Positions 25,560-37,480 of a DNA stretch of 64,000 nt are shown one piece after another. Each line of letters begins with the position of its first letter. The stretch's first letter is position 1. Position numbers and translations under genes: made by a program. The stretch is taken from assembly GCF_041296385.1 (NCBI RefSeq), contig NC_091013.1:32559001-32623000 (forward strand), in the 5' to 3' direction. The notes beneath the pieces are model-generated. The model saw only the letters and a list, made by a program, of their open reading frames with translations. It was not told the DNA's origin and searched no databases. The stretch is from Aphelocoma coerulescens. Lineage: Eukaryota > Chordata > Aves > Passeriformes > Corvidae.

Positions 25560-28500
25560 CTGACAGAAGGTACTGAGCAGCGAGAAGCTTGCACGTGACC
25601 TATGTGTTGTATGCGGGCTCATAAAGCCGAGGACAGGACCTAGACACCTCCCTTCAAGACCCAAACCTGTGCTTCATCCTCTGAAGACCCCACTATCTCC
25701 CATGAAGCTATGGTCAACTCTGGACAGTGAGGAATGGGTTATCCTAGGAAACACATGCATTTTTCCGTGTTTTGTGTTCCTAAATAATAGCACATGGTCT
25801 CCACAGTTCTGTAGTGTAAGTACTGTAGCTGATACTACAGATATTTTCACTCCATGATCCTCTGTGTTTCTCCAGCCTCTTCTTTGGATTCTGGGTGGTG
25901 AAGTTGCTGAGAGAAGGAATGTTACGCATCCCAGAAATGTATAAAAAATCAGTTCAAGCCTGTAGTGTGAGCATCTGTGGTAGGCAGAAATGTGAAGGCA
26001 TGCCTGACAGCAAGTGCCACACGGAGAAGAGCAGCCAAGATTACCCCAAGTGATGTCCCTCTGACATAGCACAGCACCGTGCACAAACCTTACTCCACGC
26101 TGGCTGTGTTGTGCCTAAGGATCTCTGTGCTGAACTTCACTATGCAACATAAGTGTGCACAGAGCTACTAGCAGTCCCTGGCATGCCTGCAGCACCATCC
26201 ACATCCACGCTTACCTGCAGCTAAATATCATCAATTCATCTTAGCCAAATTGTGTCTGGCTCTGGGAGTGCAGGCCCAAGTCCAGGCACTGCTTACACTC
26301 GGCTCTGTGGTGAGGACAAAGGCAGCCCTTGGAGCATCTCTAGTCTTTCTCAGGAAGAGAGGAATTTCACACTGCAATTCACTGGGAAAAAGCATCTCTG
26401 CTGGTGCAGGAAAGTAGGATGCAACCTCTTGAGTCTTAATAATTCCTTGGGAAATGAAGTGCCAGTGATGTTGTCATAGACAGTACAGGAAGGCTGTAGT
26501 TTGCCTAGTCACCTGGGGTTATTTCTGCACTCAACCTCACTCTCAAATCGTTGTTTCCAGAGCTCTGGGGTCCCCTAATCTTTACTGCAATTTGGTTGCA
26601 ATGAACCAAATCCTTTCTTCCTTCAAATGTTTATGAGCTGCAACCTCTTGTGAATAAATAGCTCCTTCACAGAAGGATTTCAATGGAGAAGATGTTTTAC
26701 ACTCTTAGTTTGATCAGCACATGGCATGTCAGGATGACTGATTAAAAGCCTCAATGTTTCTTCAGGTTGCTCTCTGAGGAAACTTGGTGCTGAGAAAATC
26801 AGACCATATTTCTTCTTTGTTTACAGTGATGGCACTGACTTTTCACAGAGGAGCAGTTAATTTGAGGAGAACTTTGCTTTTATGGGACAATAGGTCAGGA
26901 TGTCATACAACACTCTTCCTCTGCAGCCGCACGACAACAACTGGACAAGAGGAGGTATCTCTGCCCGACAGCCTTCCAAATGGTTGGATAGTGAAGTGTG
27001 ATTCCTTTTCAGCCTTTGAGAGATTTGAAGACAAATTTCAGGCTTTTCCTTCTGCCCATACTGAATGCAAATATCTGAACAACAAGCAGTGTCCTTCTGA
27101 AGAAGGAGCTGCAGAAGTAGTCAGGCACCATGGTTAGGATGGCTCAGGGTGGCTTTAAACGTCCTGTACCCTGAGCTGAGCTGTCTGTGTGCCCTGCTGG
27201 CAATTAGCAGAATACTGAGACAAGAGTTTCCTGCTCCACTGGGGAAGTGCCCGAGATACTTACTGGCATGTGCAGCCATGAGGTGATGCCAGGGTGGCTG
27301 GCCAGCTGAAATGCTGGCAGCAGCCACAGCCTTCCCTCCCAGTGCTCAGCCTGGCCTCTTTCTGTTTACACCTGGTTTGGGCTGATAGCATTTCTCAAGG
27401 ACAGGGAAGTCCCCTGGGTGTGCCAGTCCACTCCTCAGGCTGTTGGGGTCTAACCAGTGGGGTTGGATAGGGGCAGCTTGGAGGAGCCTTACAGCCTGTT
27501 GCCCAGCAGGCAGAGGGAGCTTGTTCTTTGCTAAGGGAACGTTTTGAGGCTGAGCTGCAGCTGGACTGTCCTCCAGCACACGGGCAGGCAATGTAGAGTT
27601 GACAGAATATTGCCAGGCCCATGCCCCAGTGAGCAGGGTGGAGATGACCATTTCTGACAGGTGACGTCGACCTATTTCACAGGGGACTGGGAGCATGAGA
27701 CCACAGCAGTATGGCTGCATGCCCACTGGCTTCTTTGAAGTGGGTCTTGAAGTAGGGTACAGACAATGTGATTTTTGCAATCTGCATGGGTACAAAGGGC
27801 ACTGCTGCTGCATGCTGTTTTAATGTCCACTCTTCCTGCTTACTCTGTTCTTTTACTAAGCTCTGAGAAGGATGGTTGGACCTGTCCCACCACCTCATAC
27901 ATCTGGGACAGTGGAAGGGAACCTCACCCGCATGACAACAGAGATGCCCCTGGCTTTGTGCCCACAATCAAACCCTGGACCTCCTAAAACAAGACTTCTA
28001 AATCAGTGGGGAGAGATAAACACACTTGGGAGTGGAGAATCTTCTCACCAGTCTTAGATGCTGACTGCAGAGGAATCCTTCTCCAACTATGCCTTGTCTC
28101 TCCCTGTTGGCTGCGGACGGATGCCAGCTGATTACTTCTCCAAGGATAAATTTAGATGAAGCCAATTCTCTCCTGAGAACATAAGCTTGCATAGCTGTTG
28201 TCTGGTCCTTATGTTTTAGTAATGTCCTATTCCTCTCTCTGGAGGCTAGGGAGTACATACTCCTACTCTTTTTCAATGATTGCTCAAAGGCTTTCCTCAC
28301 TCTGGGCAACTGCTTGAAAAATCATTCAGCTGAGGGCAAGAAGGGGAAGTGCAAGGCTGACTGAAAGGAGAGGGAAGGAGCTGTAACTTCTTTGGTTAAG
28401 AAGAGTGGCACAGGGAAGTAGAACAAGGGTCATTGTCCATAGAAATATTTATTTATTCTAAGTCACTATCCAAACACAAGACACAGCTGTTGGCTTTAAT

Positions 28501-30084
28501 TGCGGAGACTGTGATTGGTAGCACTCTCCATCTGTAATCTGTGAAGGGATTATTTTACAGCTTTTTACAGTCTTGTTAAGGATTTTTAAACTTTATTCTG
28601 GGGAAACTGGTCAAAAGGCAGACTTTAGTCACAAAAACTTTTTACATTTTAAGCTGAACAGAATCAGTGCAAATATCCTACTAAAAAAAGATTAGAGTCC
28701 CCAAACTATTGATATATGACTGGAAATGAAATTAGTAGTAAGTATGAGGTAGACTTTGTCTGTGTCTAAAGACTGCATTTGCAGTAAATAACAGATTGGA
28801 TAAAATTATTTACAGGTCCATGAACAGTTTCAGTAGAAGTGAAACAAAACCCCAATAAAATTATCTCACGGTAGAGTGATTCAGTGTGAGCTGCTTATTG
28901 TCAAGTGTTTTAGTTAGGATTTTAGAGCCTGAGCATTTAGAATACTCAGCTCCACTAGAGCTTCTGCTTTTAATATATTTTTTTAAAAGCAGCAAAGGAA
29001 TTGTTCTGGCCTACCAGGCAACTGATATGGATTGTTTATGTATAGCCACTGATGTTTTATATAAAAGCACATGTGAAAACCCTCTGTGTATTGAAATAAA
29101 GGTTGAAGAGGAACTAGAAGGTGCCTGCATAAGGGAGGGCTCGGCCAAGCAGATGGTTGCTTTTTGGGGAGGCCAGATCTAGGAGCATTGCTCAAAGATC
29201 CTCTTGCTCTTTTTTACACTGAGCTGGTGCATCCTCACTGCTTAACTGATGCCTTTAGCTCTCTTGGCAGACCTCGGTTTGCCTGGGCTCTGTGCTTTGC
29301 CATGGTGCACATTAGTGCATGGAAACAGCCTGAGACCTCCGCTTGTCACAAGTGGGGAGCAGAGAGTGCTCAGGAGTGAATGTGGTGGCTGAGCAGTTTC
29401 TCACACGGATGTAGCAGTAGATCTTTTAAGCAGCAACCCCAACCCTCCCTGCTTCTCACTGCTGCACCTCTGCAGGAGTGAAGAACTGACCTGCCTTTCT
29501 GTCCCACTACTTTTCCCACTTCATTGATTGTTTTGAGATTTCCAGACAAAGCCTCTCTTTCTTTATAAAACCTCTCTGCCTAAATTAAGAGCAGTTCTGC
29601 AATAAAAAGGCAAGAAATGAAGAAACTGGGACCCAATACAGAGCACAGCAGACAAGCAAATTTTCTGCCAAGTGTTTTCTTGGTACTGGCCAAGCTCTTG
29701 CAAACCCTGACAAAATAAGAGTATGCCAGCCAGCTTATGGTTTGGTTTGTGAACAGAGTATGGCTCTGATTCTGCACATGTTCATGTATGTGAGTAACTC
29801 CTTGCATCTGTGGAGGGCTGCTGAAAATGCCTGCAATTGTAAACTGCCTTTAATGTGTAGGAACTGGACCTTTTTATGGCCAGATTGCCTTTGTTATCTG
29901 CTGGGAAAATCTTCCTACATTAGTTTCTCCCTGTTCTCTCAGGAAAGGCTGCATAACTGCTCAAACAATCTCTGCTGGCTTTCTGGCAGCTCTCCTTCCC
30001 TCTGCTTTCATGTGCTAATGTGCCATGGGGGATCATGACCGGGGCCAAGGAGTAAAGTTGCTCTTCATCACATTTCACATCTGA

Positions 30085-30188
30085 ATTAAAATGAGCCTGA
30101 AGATCCTCACATGACACAGGTACCAGCTCTCTGTCGCAGGGGGAGTGTGGAGAGCTCTCCCCTCTCTCTGGACAAGCAGCCGTATGCT
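30085..30188. repeat. Left arm of a perfect 104-bp inverted repeat
   Basis: Reverse complement of 30322-30425 at every one of 104 positions, checked base by base. Outside 30085 and inside 30188 the symmetry stops at once. The arm contains GGAGAGCTCTCC, itself a 12-bp palindrome, and several CpGs. No flanking target-site duplication or transposon terminal motif is visible. Confidence 0.97.
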
Positions 30189-30321
30189 TCTTGCCTCACC
30201 AAACACACTCCAGACCAAAGCCTGTCTCTCACCACCACTGAACCTCTCTATCCCTGCCATCCTCAGCTGTCCTTGCAGCATAGACTCACTTGCCTTACCC
30301 ATAGACTCACTTGCCTTACCC
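30189..30321. other. 133-bp spacer of the inverted repeat
   Basis: C/T-rich spacer between the arms. Its right end holds a perfect 21-bp tandem duplication directly abutting the right arm. CAGCATA occurs both just before the first tandem copy (30276-30282) and at the start of the right arm (30321-30327), a possible microhomology for template switching. Confidence 0.9.
30279..30320. repeat. Perfect 21-bp tandem duplication
   Basis: CATAGACTCACTTGCCTTACC occupies 30279-30299 and again 30300-30320 with no mismatch. One base separates the second copy from the right arm, so the duplication and the inversion probably arose in one event. Confidence 0.97.
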
Positions 30322-30425
30322 AGCATACGGCTGCTTGTCCAGAGAGAGGGGAGAGCTCTCCACACTCCCCCTGCGACAGAGAGCTGGTACCTGTGTCATG
30401 TGAGGATCTTCAGGCTCATTTTAAT
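30322..30425. repeat. Right arm of a perfect 104-bp inverted repeat
   Basis: Exact reverse complement of 30085-30188. Just outside it, 30428-30440 reversed (CCATGGAGTAAGG) resembles 30045-30057 (CCAAGGAGTAAAG), 11 of 13 matches. The duplicated unit may once have been longer, or this is coincidence. Confidence 0.97.
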
Positions 30426-33400
30426 GTCCTTACTCCATGGACATATAAATTCAGCTTATCTATAGACAGGGCAGGTGCCCACAGCATGGCAAAGGTGATG
30501 GGAATGGGGAGAGAGGTACTCAGTGCATTATTGGCAAGAGTTTATTGGTAAGACTGGTGTCACCTACATGCAAAACAGAAAGTCTGCAACCAGGGCAGAG
30601 CTGGGCTCCGCTATGGTTTTTACATGAGCAAACACAGGCATTGCAAGTACCTTGCAAGGCTCATGGTGATAGAAAATGCCTTTGAGGTGTGATTTGGCTG
30701 TCCATAGAGTCTGACAACAAATAACCTCAAGTGCCTGTTGCCTGTAAAATGTGCCTGTGGTCACTGGGCACAAGGGGCACTGCTCAGACCCCACTTCCAA
30801 CCTTGGGTCTGGAATGGCTCCTGCCTGGCTGTGTGCATCCACCAAAAATATGAGTTAGGTGGGACCCAGCCCAGCCTGGGGATGGGGACTGCCAGCACCT
30901 TGCCTTCCTGGAGAGGCACCAGTGTGGACGGGAGGGATGTTGTTGCTGCTCTCTCCTCTTTCACACCTCTTGCTTCTTACTTTGCAAATGGACTTTTTGT
31001 TTTTGCTTTTCAAAATGACTCTTGCATTCAGCCCCAGTTGCAGGCAACTGGAAGCCAGGCATTTTGTTGCCATGGGCAGAACTGGGCTTTCCTGTGGTGC
31101 TAACCAGGCTATTCGAGCATGTATGTAAATCAACTTTTATAGCTGGGTCCACCCCAGATGTTCAGATCAAGTTGCAGCATTCACTCCGGGTTGTTGGATT
31201 AAATTAATGGATAATTTAATAGGAGTGCTAAATCCTTATGATAACAAGTAATGTGCAGCTTTATCTTGTAATACTCTTAAGGGAAGTTTAGAGCTCCTAA
31301 TATTAGTTATTTCCACATCACTGTAATAAAATTCCTGTTCCCCATGGCTCTTACAGGGCAGAACAGTCAGGATTTTTTTCCCCAGATTTATCTCTGGGGT
31401 TGTATGTTTCAGCAAGTTATTTATAAGGGGTAGATTTACCGGAAAACCTGTTGGCTGGGTGACAGTGTGACCTGAGCATCTGGGGATGAACAAGGAAGCA
31501 CAGAGTCCTGGGACTGGGAGAAGCAGTGTACCTGTGGTGAAAGATAAAATACCTGGAAATAGATATTCATTTTTCTCTGAGGTGAAAGAAAAAAAAAACA
31601 CCCCTGCTTTGAAACACCCTTCTAGGTATCATGAGGATGACAGAGAGAATTCTGATGCAGACTCCTTTTCCTTCTCTGCCAGAAGATTCATTTAGGGGCT
31701 GCCGCTGTGATATCTGTCTATTCTAATGATCAGGCACTTACAGGCTAAGCAGTGCAAATTTTTACATTTTAGACTTCTAATGCAACCAGAAATGTAATAG
31801 AAAATGATTATTTTTGATGATGTATCTCAGGTGGAAGTGGAGAAAACCTGAAATTAATTCTTAAACTCTAATTTTATGTCTTACCTTAACCCAGATGAAC
31901 CATCCATCTCTGACCATATTATATAAAATCTTAGGTCTCCTGGGACAACCTCCTCAAGTCCACACAACCTGTCAGTTTTCATGTGCTGAATAAATACTTT
32001 AAACTGAATGTTTCACTGATGTTTGTGACATATATACGTCTACACATTGAACTCTGTGTGAGTGTGTGGGTGATGTCACGTATTGATCCATAAATGCTAA
32101 AGTAACTATTCTCCAGCTGTCAGTCTTACCCTGGATAACCTTCATTGGTCCTCTCTTGTGTAGAATCAGTGAAACTCTTTTTTTTTTCTGTACTTTTTTC
32201 ATGGCTGTAACTGTGGAAGTTTACTTTTATATATGTGTTTGTTTCTTACATTCATAGGAGAGCATGGTGAGACTGTGTGAGATCAACTACATGTCTACTT
32301 GTTCAAAACCCTTCATCTGAAGAGAACCATGTAGTCCTGGATATTTACATTTGCACTAGGTCACATCCTAATATTTTACCCAAGCAATGTCTTTAAGACA
32401 ATGCTGTCCTCATGGCAATGATAAAAGCAACTTGATCTGTTTGATCTAGAATCAAGGATGTTTTGTGCAGGGAGGTGTTGTGTGCAAATCACTTTCTTTT
32501 TTTCCAGAGATGATGATTATTATCTCATTGTCCATTGATACACTAACAACATAAAACTGAAACAAGGTGGATAGGTGCTTTCTCTGAAAGGAGAGGAGCC
32601 ATTAGCAGTGATGTGGATGTTTCATAATATTCTCATATTTACTTCCAGCATTAGGCGTTGCCACTGCTTGGAAATCTGCATACCTTTATGCTCTACTATG
32701 ACAGGATGCCAAAGCACCAACATTTCCAGGAATTTTAGAGAACAACTAAATCCTGGGGAGAGGCTTACTTACTTCATGCATGCTTGCCTTGCTTAGAGAA
32801 TTATATGGGTTATTTGCCTCATGCAGTGAGAACCAAATCTTCATTCTGCAACTGTCTGCTTCAGTGGGAGTCTTGGCTGGGGAAAGACATCTGAGTTTTT
32901 TCTGGTCAGAAGGAAGTTACTTCTTTTATAGGATCAGAGAAGCATGCAGTTCTGTGTGCAGCAATTAAATACCCCTCTCACTGTGCAAGAGGCAAACCAT
33001 CACTTTAGATTAGTTCTCTTTTAGATGTTTTTCCCTTTGCCATTAGAGTAATTTAACCTTATCCATTCCTGAGAATCCTGATTTGCTTTATGCCAAGGGG
33101 GCGGATATGTGTGCGCTTGCTGAATATGTGTCATATGCTATCCTGCCACGGAGCATTAGTGAGAAATGCTTTTACACAGACTGCAGGGGCCATTTTGCTA
33201 TCAAAAAGGCAAAACGTGTGTATGTAGGAGGAGGGAAAAGATATATGAATTACAAAAATTTCTATCTCTGAAATGTGGCTTTACAGCTGTCAGAGTACAT
33301 GTAATGTTTGCAGCCTATTATTGCCATATATGAAGTGGTTCCATAGCCTGAGGAAGAACAGATTTGAGCTGCAGAAAAGGCACCCACATGTGTATTCATG

Positions 33401-33591
33401 CCCTTCCTACACCAGCACTGCATTTCAGAGAGCAGAGAAATACATTTCAGAGGATGGGTAGAAAAGGATGAACACAGCTTCCCAGCAAGTTGTGGAAAAA
33501 AGGTGAATGGTGCCAGTCAAATTAACCACGCCCAAACTACCTTAGACTCAGAAAAATCATGTCCAGATTTATCATCTGTATTTTGAAAACC
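30426..33591. other. Unique non-coding sequence, no gene recognised
   Basis: Unique sequence between the inverted repeat and the LTR mosaic. Open frames on both strands are short (up to about 120 codons) and show no recognisable family. Nothing else supportable is seen. Confidence 0.55.
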
Positions 33592-34604
33592 TGTCTTGGT
33601 TTGAAAGACAGGTGTCTGCTAAGGAAGGAAGGAGCCTCCCTTGGAATGGCAGATGCAACCCCCCTTCCCTCTGAGTTATTATAATTTTGAAATCAAGGGG
33701 CTTTTAGGCAAAGATGTGGAAAATAGGAATAACAGTTCTTTACTATTATATGTCTATATGTATATAACCAGTCAAACAAACACCACTAACCATGGCAGTA
33801 ACAGCGAACAATCACAAACCCAGTCCCAGCCCTCTCGGCTGTCGGGCCCTTTCCCCTCGGGTGCAGTTCCGCTCGCAGCCGGCAGGGATCGCTGGCGGCT
33901 CCCGGTGAGCAGGGCAGGTGCGATGGTTCCCCCGCGGCTGCAGGGGGAGCTGCGGAGCGAGCTCGGGGAGCACGCGGCACTGGTGCCCTGGGATCCCGGG
34001 AAGGGGGAAGGGACGGGACAAAGGCTTCACAAACCCCTAGGCAGCTGATCCCAGTGTCTGGCCGGACCCTTGGGAACAGCAGGCTGGAACAGCAGTCTGG
34101 AAGGGCAGGATGGAATGGCAGGGACGAGCACAAATTCAGGGTGGCAGACGCAATGTATCCAAATGGGACCGCCCCCCCGAGGTCTGGGCTGAAGCAATGG
34201 CGGGGGCAGGGCGGCCACAGCCTGGCTCCCAGCAGGGCAGGGAAGGCAGGCTGGAATCCTGGGGTTTTTCTCCGGCAGAAGGAAAAGCAGCTGATGAAAA
34301 ACAGCCTCCCTCTCCCGTGTTCGGGGACCGACTGCCAACACACCAACGTAAGACAAAAGAGTAGCCAGATGCACCCCACCCCATTGCCACCTCTTTTGTT
34401 TTTCTTAAGTATCCAGCCATTTGTCCCCCTAGCAACACGTATGAGGAAAATTCTGTGGGGTATGCCCAGCCCTTGCCCAGGAGGGATCTCTGCTGAGATA
34501 AGAGATTTTGCAATTGCCCAGCAGGACTCCCTGGAAAGGCAACCACTTTGGTCACTGCGAGGAAAGGCAGACCCACAATCCTTTGGGAGACACTATGCAA
34601 ATCA

Positions 34605-34655
34605 TTCTGTAACCCATTGGTCTGTTCCCATCCCAGATCCTCTGTAACCCATTGG
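34605..34655 (+). repeat. Direct repeat with CCAAT-type boxes in the LTR
   Basis: TCTGTAACCCATTGG occurs at 34606-34620 and again at 34641-34655. Each carries ATTGG, the reverse complement of CCAAT, 25-65 bp before the TATA box, as in many retroviral U3 regions. Confidence 0.8.
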
Positions 34656-34678
34656 CCTTTACTGATCCCCTGTATCCC

Positions 34679-34763
34679 TATATAAGCAAGCTCTCTGGGG
34701 CCCCTGGGAAGAAAGGGTTCTCGTCCCTGGCTCCCCCCTTTGCCGGAGGGGACCCACAATAAA
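34679..34763 (+). promoter_or_regulatory. LTR core promoter and poly(A) signal
   Basis: TATATAAG at 34679-34686 is followed 72 bases later by AATAAA at 34758-34763. This spacing is typical of U3/R in a retroviral LTR, where transcription starts and polyadenylation lie within the same repeat. It could still give ectopic transcripts running right. Confidence 0.65.
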
Positions 34764-35047
34764 GCTACCTTCCGTGCGGAACCAGCCACATGGGCCTTCT
34801 CGTCTCTCTCTGGTCTGGCTTGGCCTGGAGGTGCCCTGCAGAGCTGAGCTGGAATCACGAGCTGAGAATCACTAAAGAGCTGACAGCCTCTGCAAGGGCC
34901 CCCCTGCCAGCAGCTGAGGGAAGACACCGGGCCTCGGGAAGGCGATTCCTTTCGGGACCATCTCCCTGGACCGGTCACCTCGTCCTGGGTCACAGCCTCG
35001 GACCCCTGTCACCAGCTGTATTAAAATTCCTTTAACAGAAAAAAAAA

Positions 35048-36419
35048 CAAACAGGAGAGCTCCTAAAACCCCAACACCTTCTAAAGGAGACCTGACACTG
35101 GTCCATTGGTCTGTTGGTCTTGTTGTGGATGCTGACAATCAGTCTGGTTTTCCCTTGTAAGACATTCCCATGAGGGTGAGCTTGGAAAGAGGAGGATGTA
35201 TCAATTTCAAAACTTAAATTTTTTTCCAGCAACTCTTCTGTCTAAATAAGGTGGTCTTTATCAAATATCTTGAAAAATTTTGGAACATTCTCATCAGTTG
35301 TTCACCTGTTGACACCCTTACATACAAGGTTCTAGTGAACTTAAGTTTCCCATTTTCTATTTTATATCACCATATAGGAATCTTGAATTTTAGATTTCAG
35401 ACTCACAGTTCCCATTGGGAATGTTTGTTAAGAACTGAAGGTCATTTTATCGGTGACCTAGACTGACGAATAATCTTTCTGTTTTGGAGCACTGCTGGTT
35501 CCTCTGGTTCTCCCATTTTGAAGCAGAGTGATCTTGTTACGGTTGGAATTGATGGTAAGCCATAGGAAGTCTCTCAAACCAGTGGATGCCCACACAGGAC
35601 AAAAACAAGCCCTCTAGAAGCCTAACTGCTATATTCCAGTAAGTGCTAACCTCACATTGCATGTGCTGACAATTCTTGACCACTTGAGGGTCAAGGAATA
35701 AATTGCTACAGAAAATTGTTGACAATTTGAGCTAATGAATAAATTTAGGGTCATGATCCCTTCAATTGAACTACTTGGGGAATTAATTTTTCTGAATGCA
35801 TAATTTTCTCAGCTTCACAGAAGAAGCAACATAAAAATTGGATTGCCATCTATTCCCAGAAGAGAAGAGAGACAGAGGCTACATGAAAACACAGTCAGTG
35901 GTGTCAGAGACATAGAAAGTTTCACCCTAATCTCTCAGCAAGTTTCTGGTAAAAGAAAATGTGAAACAGAGGATAGGCAATGACAGTATCAGCCTTACAG
36001 TACAGTATATTCCAAACACTTAGAGTGCACTTTAGTAGTGAATCTGACCCAAACTCCATCCTATCTATGCATGAAAGCTCCTCCGTTGAGTCAAATTATG
36101 CTTCAACCTTCAGCATGCGTGTCTGTCAGGGAGAGACAGTGACACAACTTCCAGTCTTGCAGCTAACCCAGCTGCCTTGCAATTGGACATCTGGCAACTT
36201 GAGCTGGACTTTGCAGTGTGCATGTCACCCTCTGTCCTAGGTTGTCCCACTTGGACATAATGAAACCATACTGTAAAGTAAAGTTTTCCGTTTGTGTTCA
36301 AGGTATCTCTGTGAACCTGCAAACTGCTCCTTAGAGGATCTACCAAGGCAGATTAAGCCAGCCTACTGTCAGTACACTTGCATTCAATTTACAAGACTTA
36401 TAAATCTCCAAGATGGAAG
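35048..36419. other. Unique sequence, no gene recognised
   Basis: No coding frame of note. The piece from about 36392 may already belong to the CR1 copy that is clear from 36420. Confidence 0.55.
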
Positions 36420-36717
36420 TTTTTTGTCTCTGGTGACCAGTGACAGGACCCAAGGGAATGGCCTGAAATTGTGTCAGGGAAGGTTTAGTTTGGATGTTAG
36501 AAAAAGGCTCTTCACCCAGAGGGTGGTTGGGCACTGGAACAAGCTCCCCAGGGAAGTGGTAACAGCACCAAACCTGACAGAGTTCAAGAAGTGTTTGGAC
36601 AATGTTCTTGGGCCCATGGTATGACTCTTGGAGATGTTGCTGTGAAGGGCCAGGAGATGGACTTGATGATCCCTGTGGGTCCCTTCCAACTCAGCTTATT
36701 CTGTGATTCTGTGATTC
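36420..36717 (+). mobile_element. CR1 3'-end fragment (~300 bp)
   Basis: GTGACCAGTGACAGGACCCA, the GTTAGAAAAAGGCTCTTCAC and GAGGGTGGTTGGGCACTGGA blocks and the terminal TTATTCTGTGATTCTGTGATT are diagnostic of the CR1 3' region in plus orientation. Diverged upstream similarity may extend the copy to ~36392. Confidence 0.95.
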
Positions 36718-37462
36718 ATTTAAATGTCCACAAATCAAACTTTAAAGCTTTCATTATAAAGAAATTTCCATATTTATTCCCTTGTATCCCCTCAGTCATT
36801 TTTAGTAGCCCCCTCAGCCACTCCACCTACTCCTTATTTTCTTTATCCTGGAATGGCATGGGCTCCAACTCAAACTGTAGTGCACACATTACACATCAGG
36901 ATCACAGCAAGAGACAGAAGTGGACACAAAAATGCTTGTCAGTGCAAAAATAAGTGACACATCTACATGGAGGCAGATAATCCTGGTAGATCAAATAAAT
37001 CTTTTCCCCTAAGAGTCTTGAAATCTGTCAAAATAGGATGCATACAATAAGGATAAAATCAAACACTTTATTTCTTCCTGTTGTGGCTGCCTGTGTTTCT
37101 CCAGTTCAAAGTTAGCCTCCAAACTACAAAAAGTTGCTTTTGGTTCTCCAGAGGCGTAATTGCTAGTGCTCTCCACATTCCCTTACAGTAACTAGTTGAA
37201 AGCCATGTGTCTGGGGCCTTCTAATGAAGCCTCTAGGTATTTCATTGGAGCTTACAATGCTTTTATTACAAAAAAAATCCTTCCAAACTGATTACTACAA
37301 TTGTTCTTTTTCCTTGCAGAGTGTAGGTTTGCTTGGGTTTTTTTCTGGGAGAGAATATTTCCATCTGCTGATGATAATTGCCAGACATTGCTGGAGAGCT
37401 GCAGTATCTGCCTTCACTAACTTCTGGACTGGAGATGCCTCCTGTTTTATTATATTTGTACA

Positions 37463-37480
37463 TATGTATGTATGTATATA
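37463..37480. repeat. Short (TATG)n repeat
   Basis: Three to four TATG units passing into TATATATG. Minor microsatellite. Confidence 0.75.

Larger units (their letters stand above)
22635..30084. other. Unique non-coding sequence, no gene recognised
   Basis: Largely unique sequence with a long TA microsatellite near 24.2 kb and a splice-bounded minus-strand open segment at 25.36-25.56 kb, both listed separately. A good minus-strand donor (CTGCAG|GTAAGC, near 26214) borders a segment closed in all frames. No recognised family elsewhere. Confidence 0.5.
33592..35047. mobile_element. Endogenous-retrovirus LTR mosaic (young, CpG-rich)
   Basis: Begins TGTCTTGGTTTGAAAGACAGG, an LTR edge I know as frequent in songbird genomes. 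The sequence then becomes very GC- and CpG-rich (33830-34330), and from about 34380 looks like a plus-strand LTR: repeated CCATTGG boxes, TATATAAG (34679-34686) and AATAAA (34758-34763). It ends near an ATTAAA and A-tract (35020-35047). Retained CpGs argue for recent insertion. No gag, pol or env homology was seen, so it is at most LTR plus short internal or nested sequence. Long minus-strand open frames here (up to 285 codons) follow from GC content. Outer limits and nesting order are uncertain. Confidence 0.7.

Noticed and set aside
26215..26261. Minus-strand segment with donor CTGCAG|GTAAGC
   Set aside because: Every frame contains a stop within 47 bases and the acceptor is mediocre.
34136..34993. 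285-codon minus-strand open frame, and the neighbouring 197-codon frames at 33786-34379 and 34054-34647
   Set aside because: All lie in the GC-rich LTR mosaic, overlap one another on both strands and have low-complexity Pro/Arg/Ala composition. Stop scarcity follows from GC content, and no retroviral or cellular protein family is visible.
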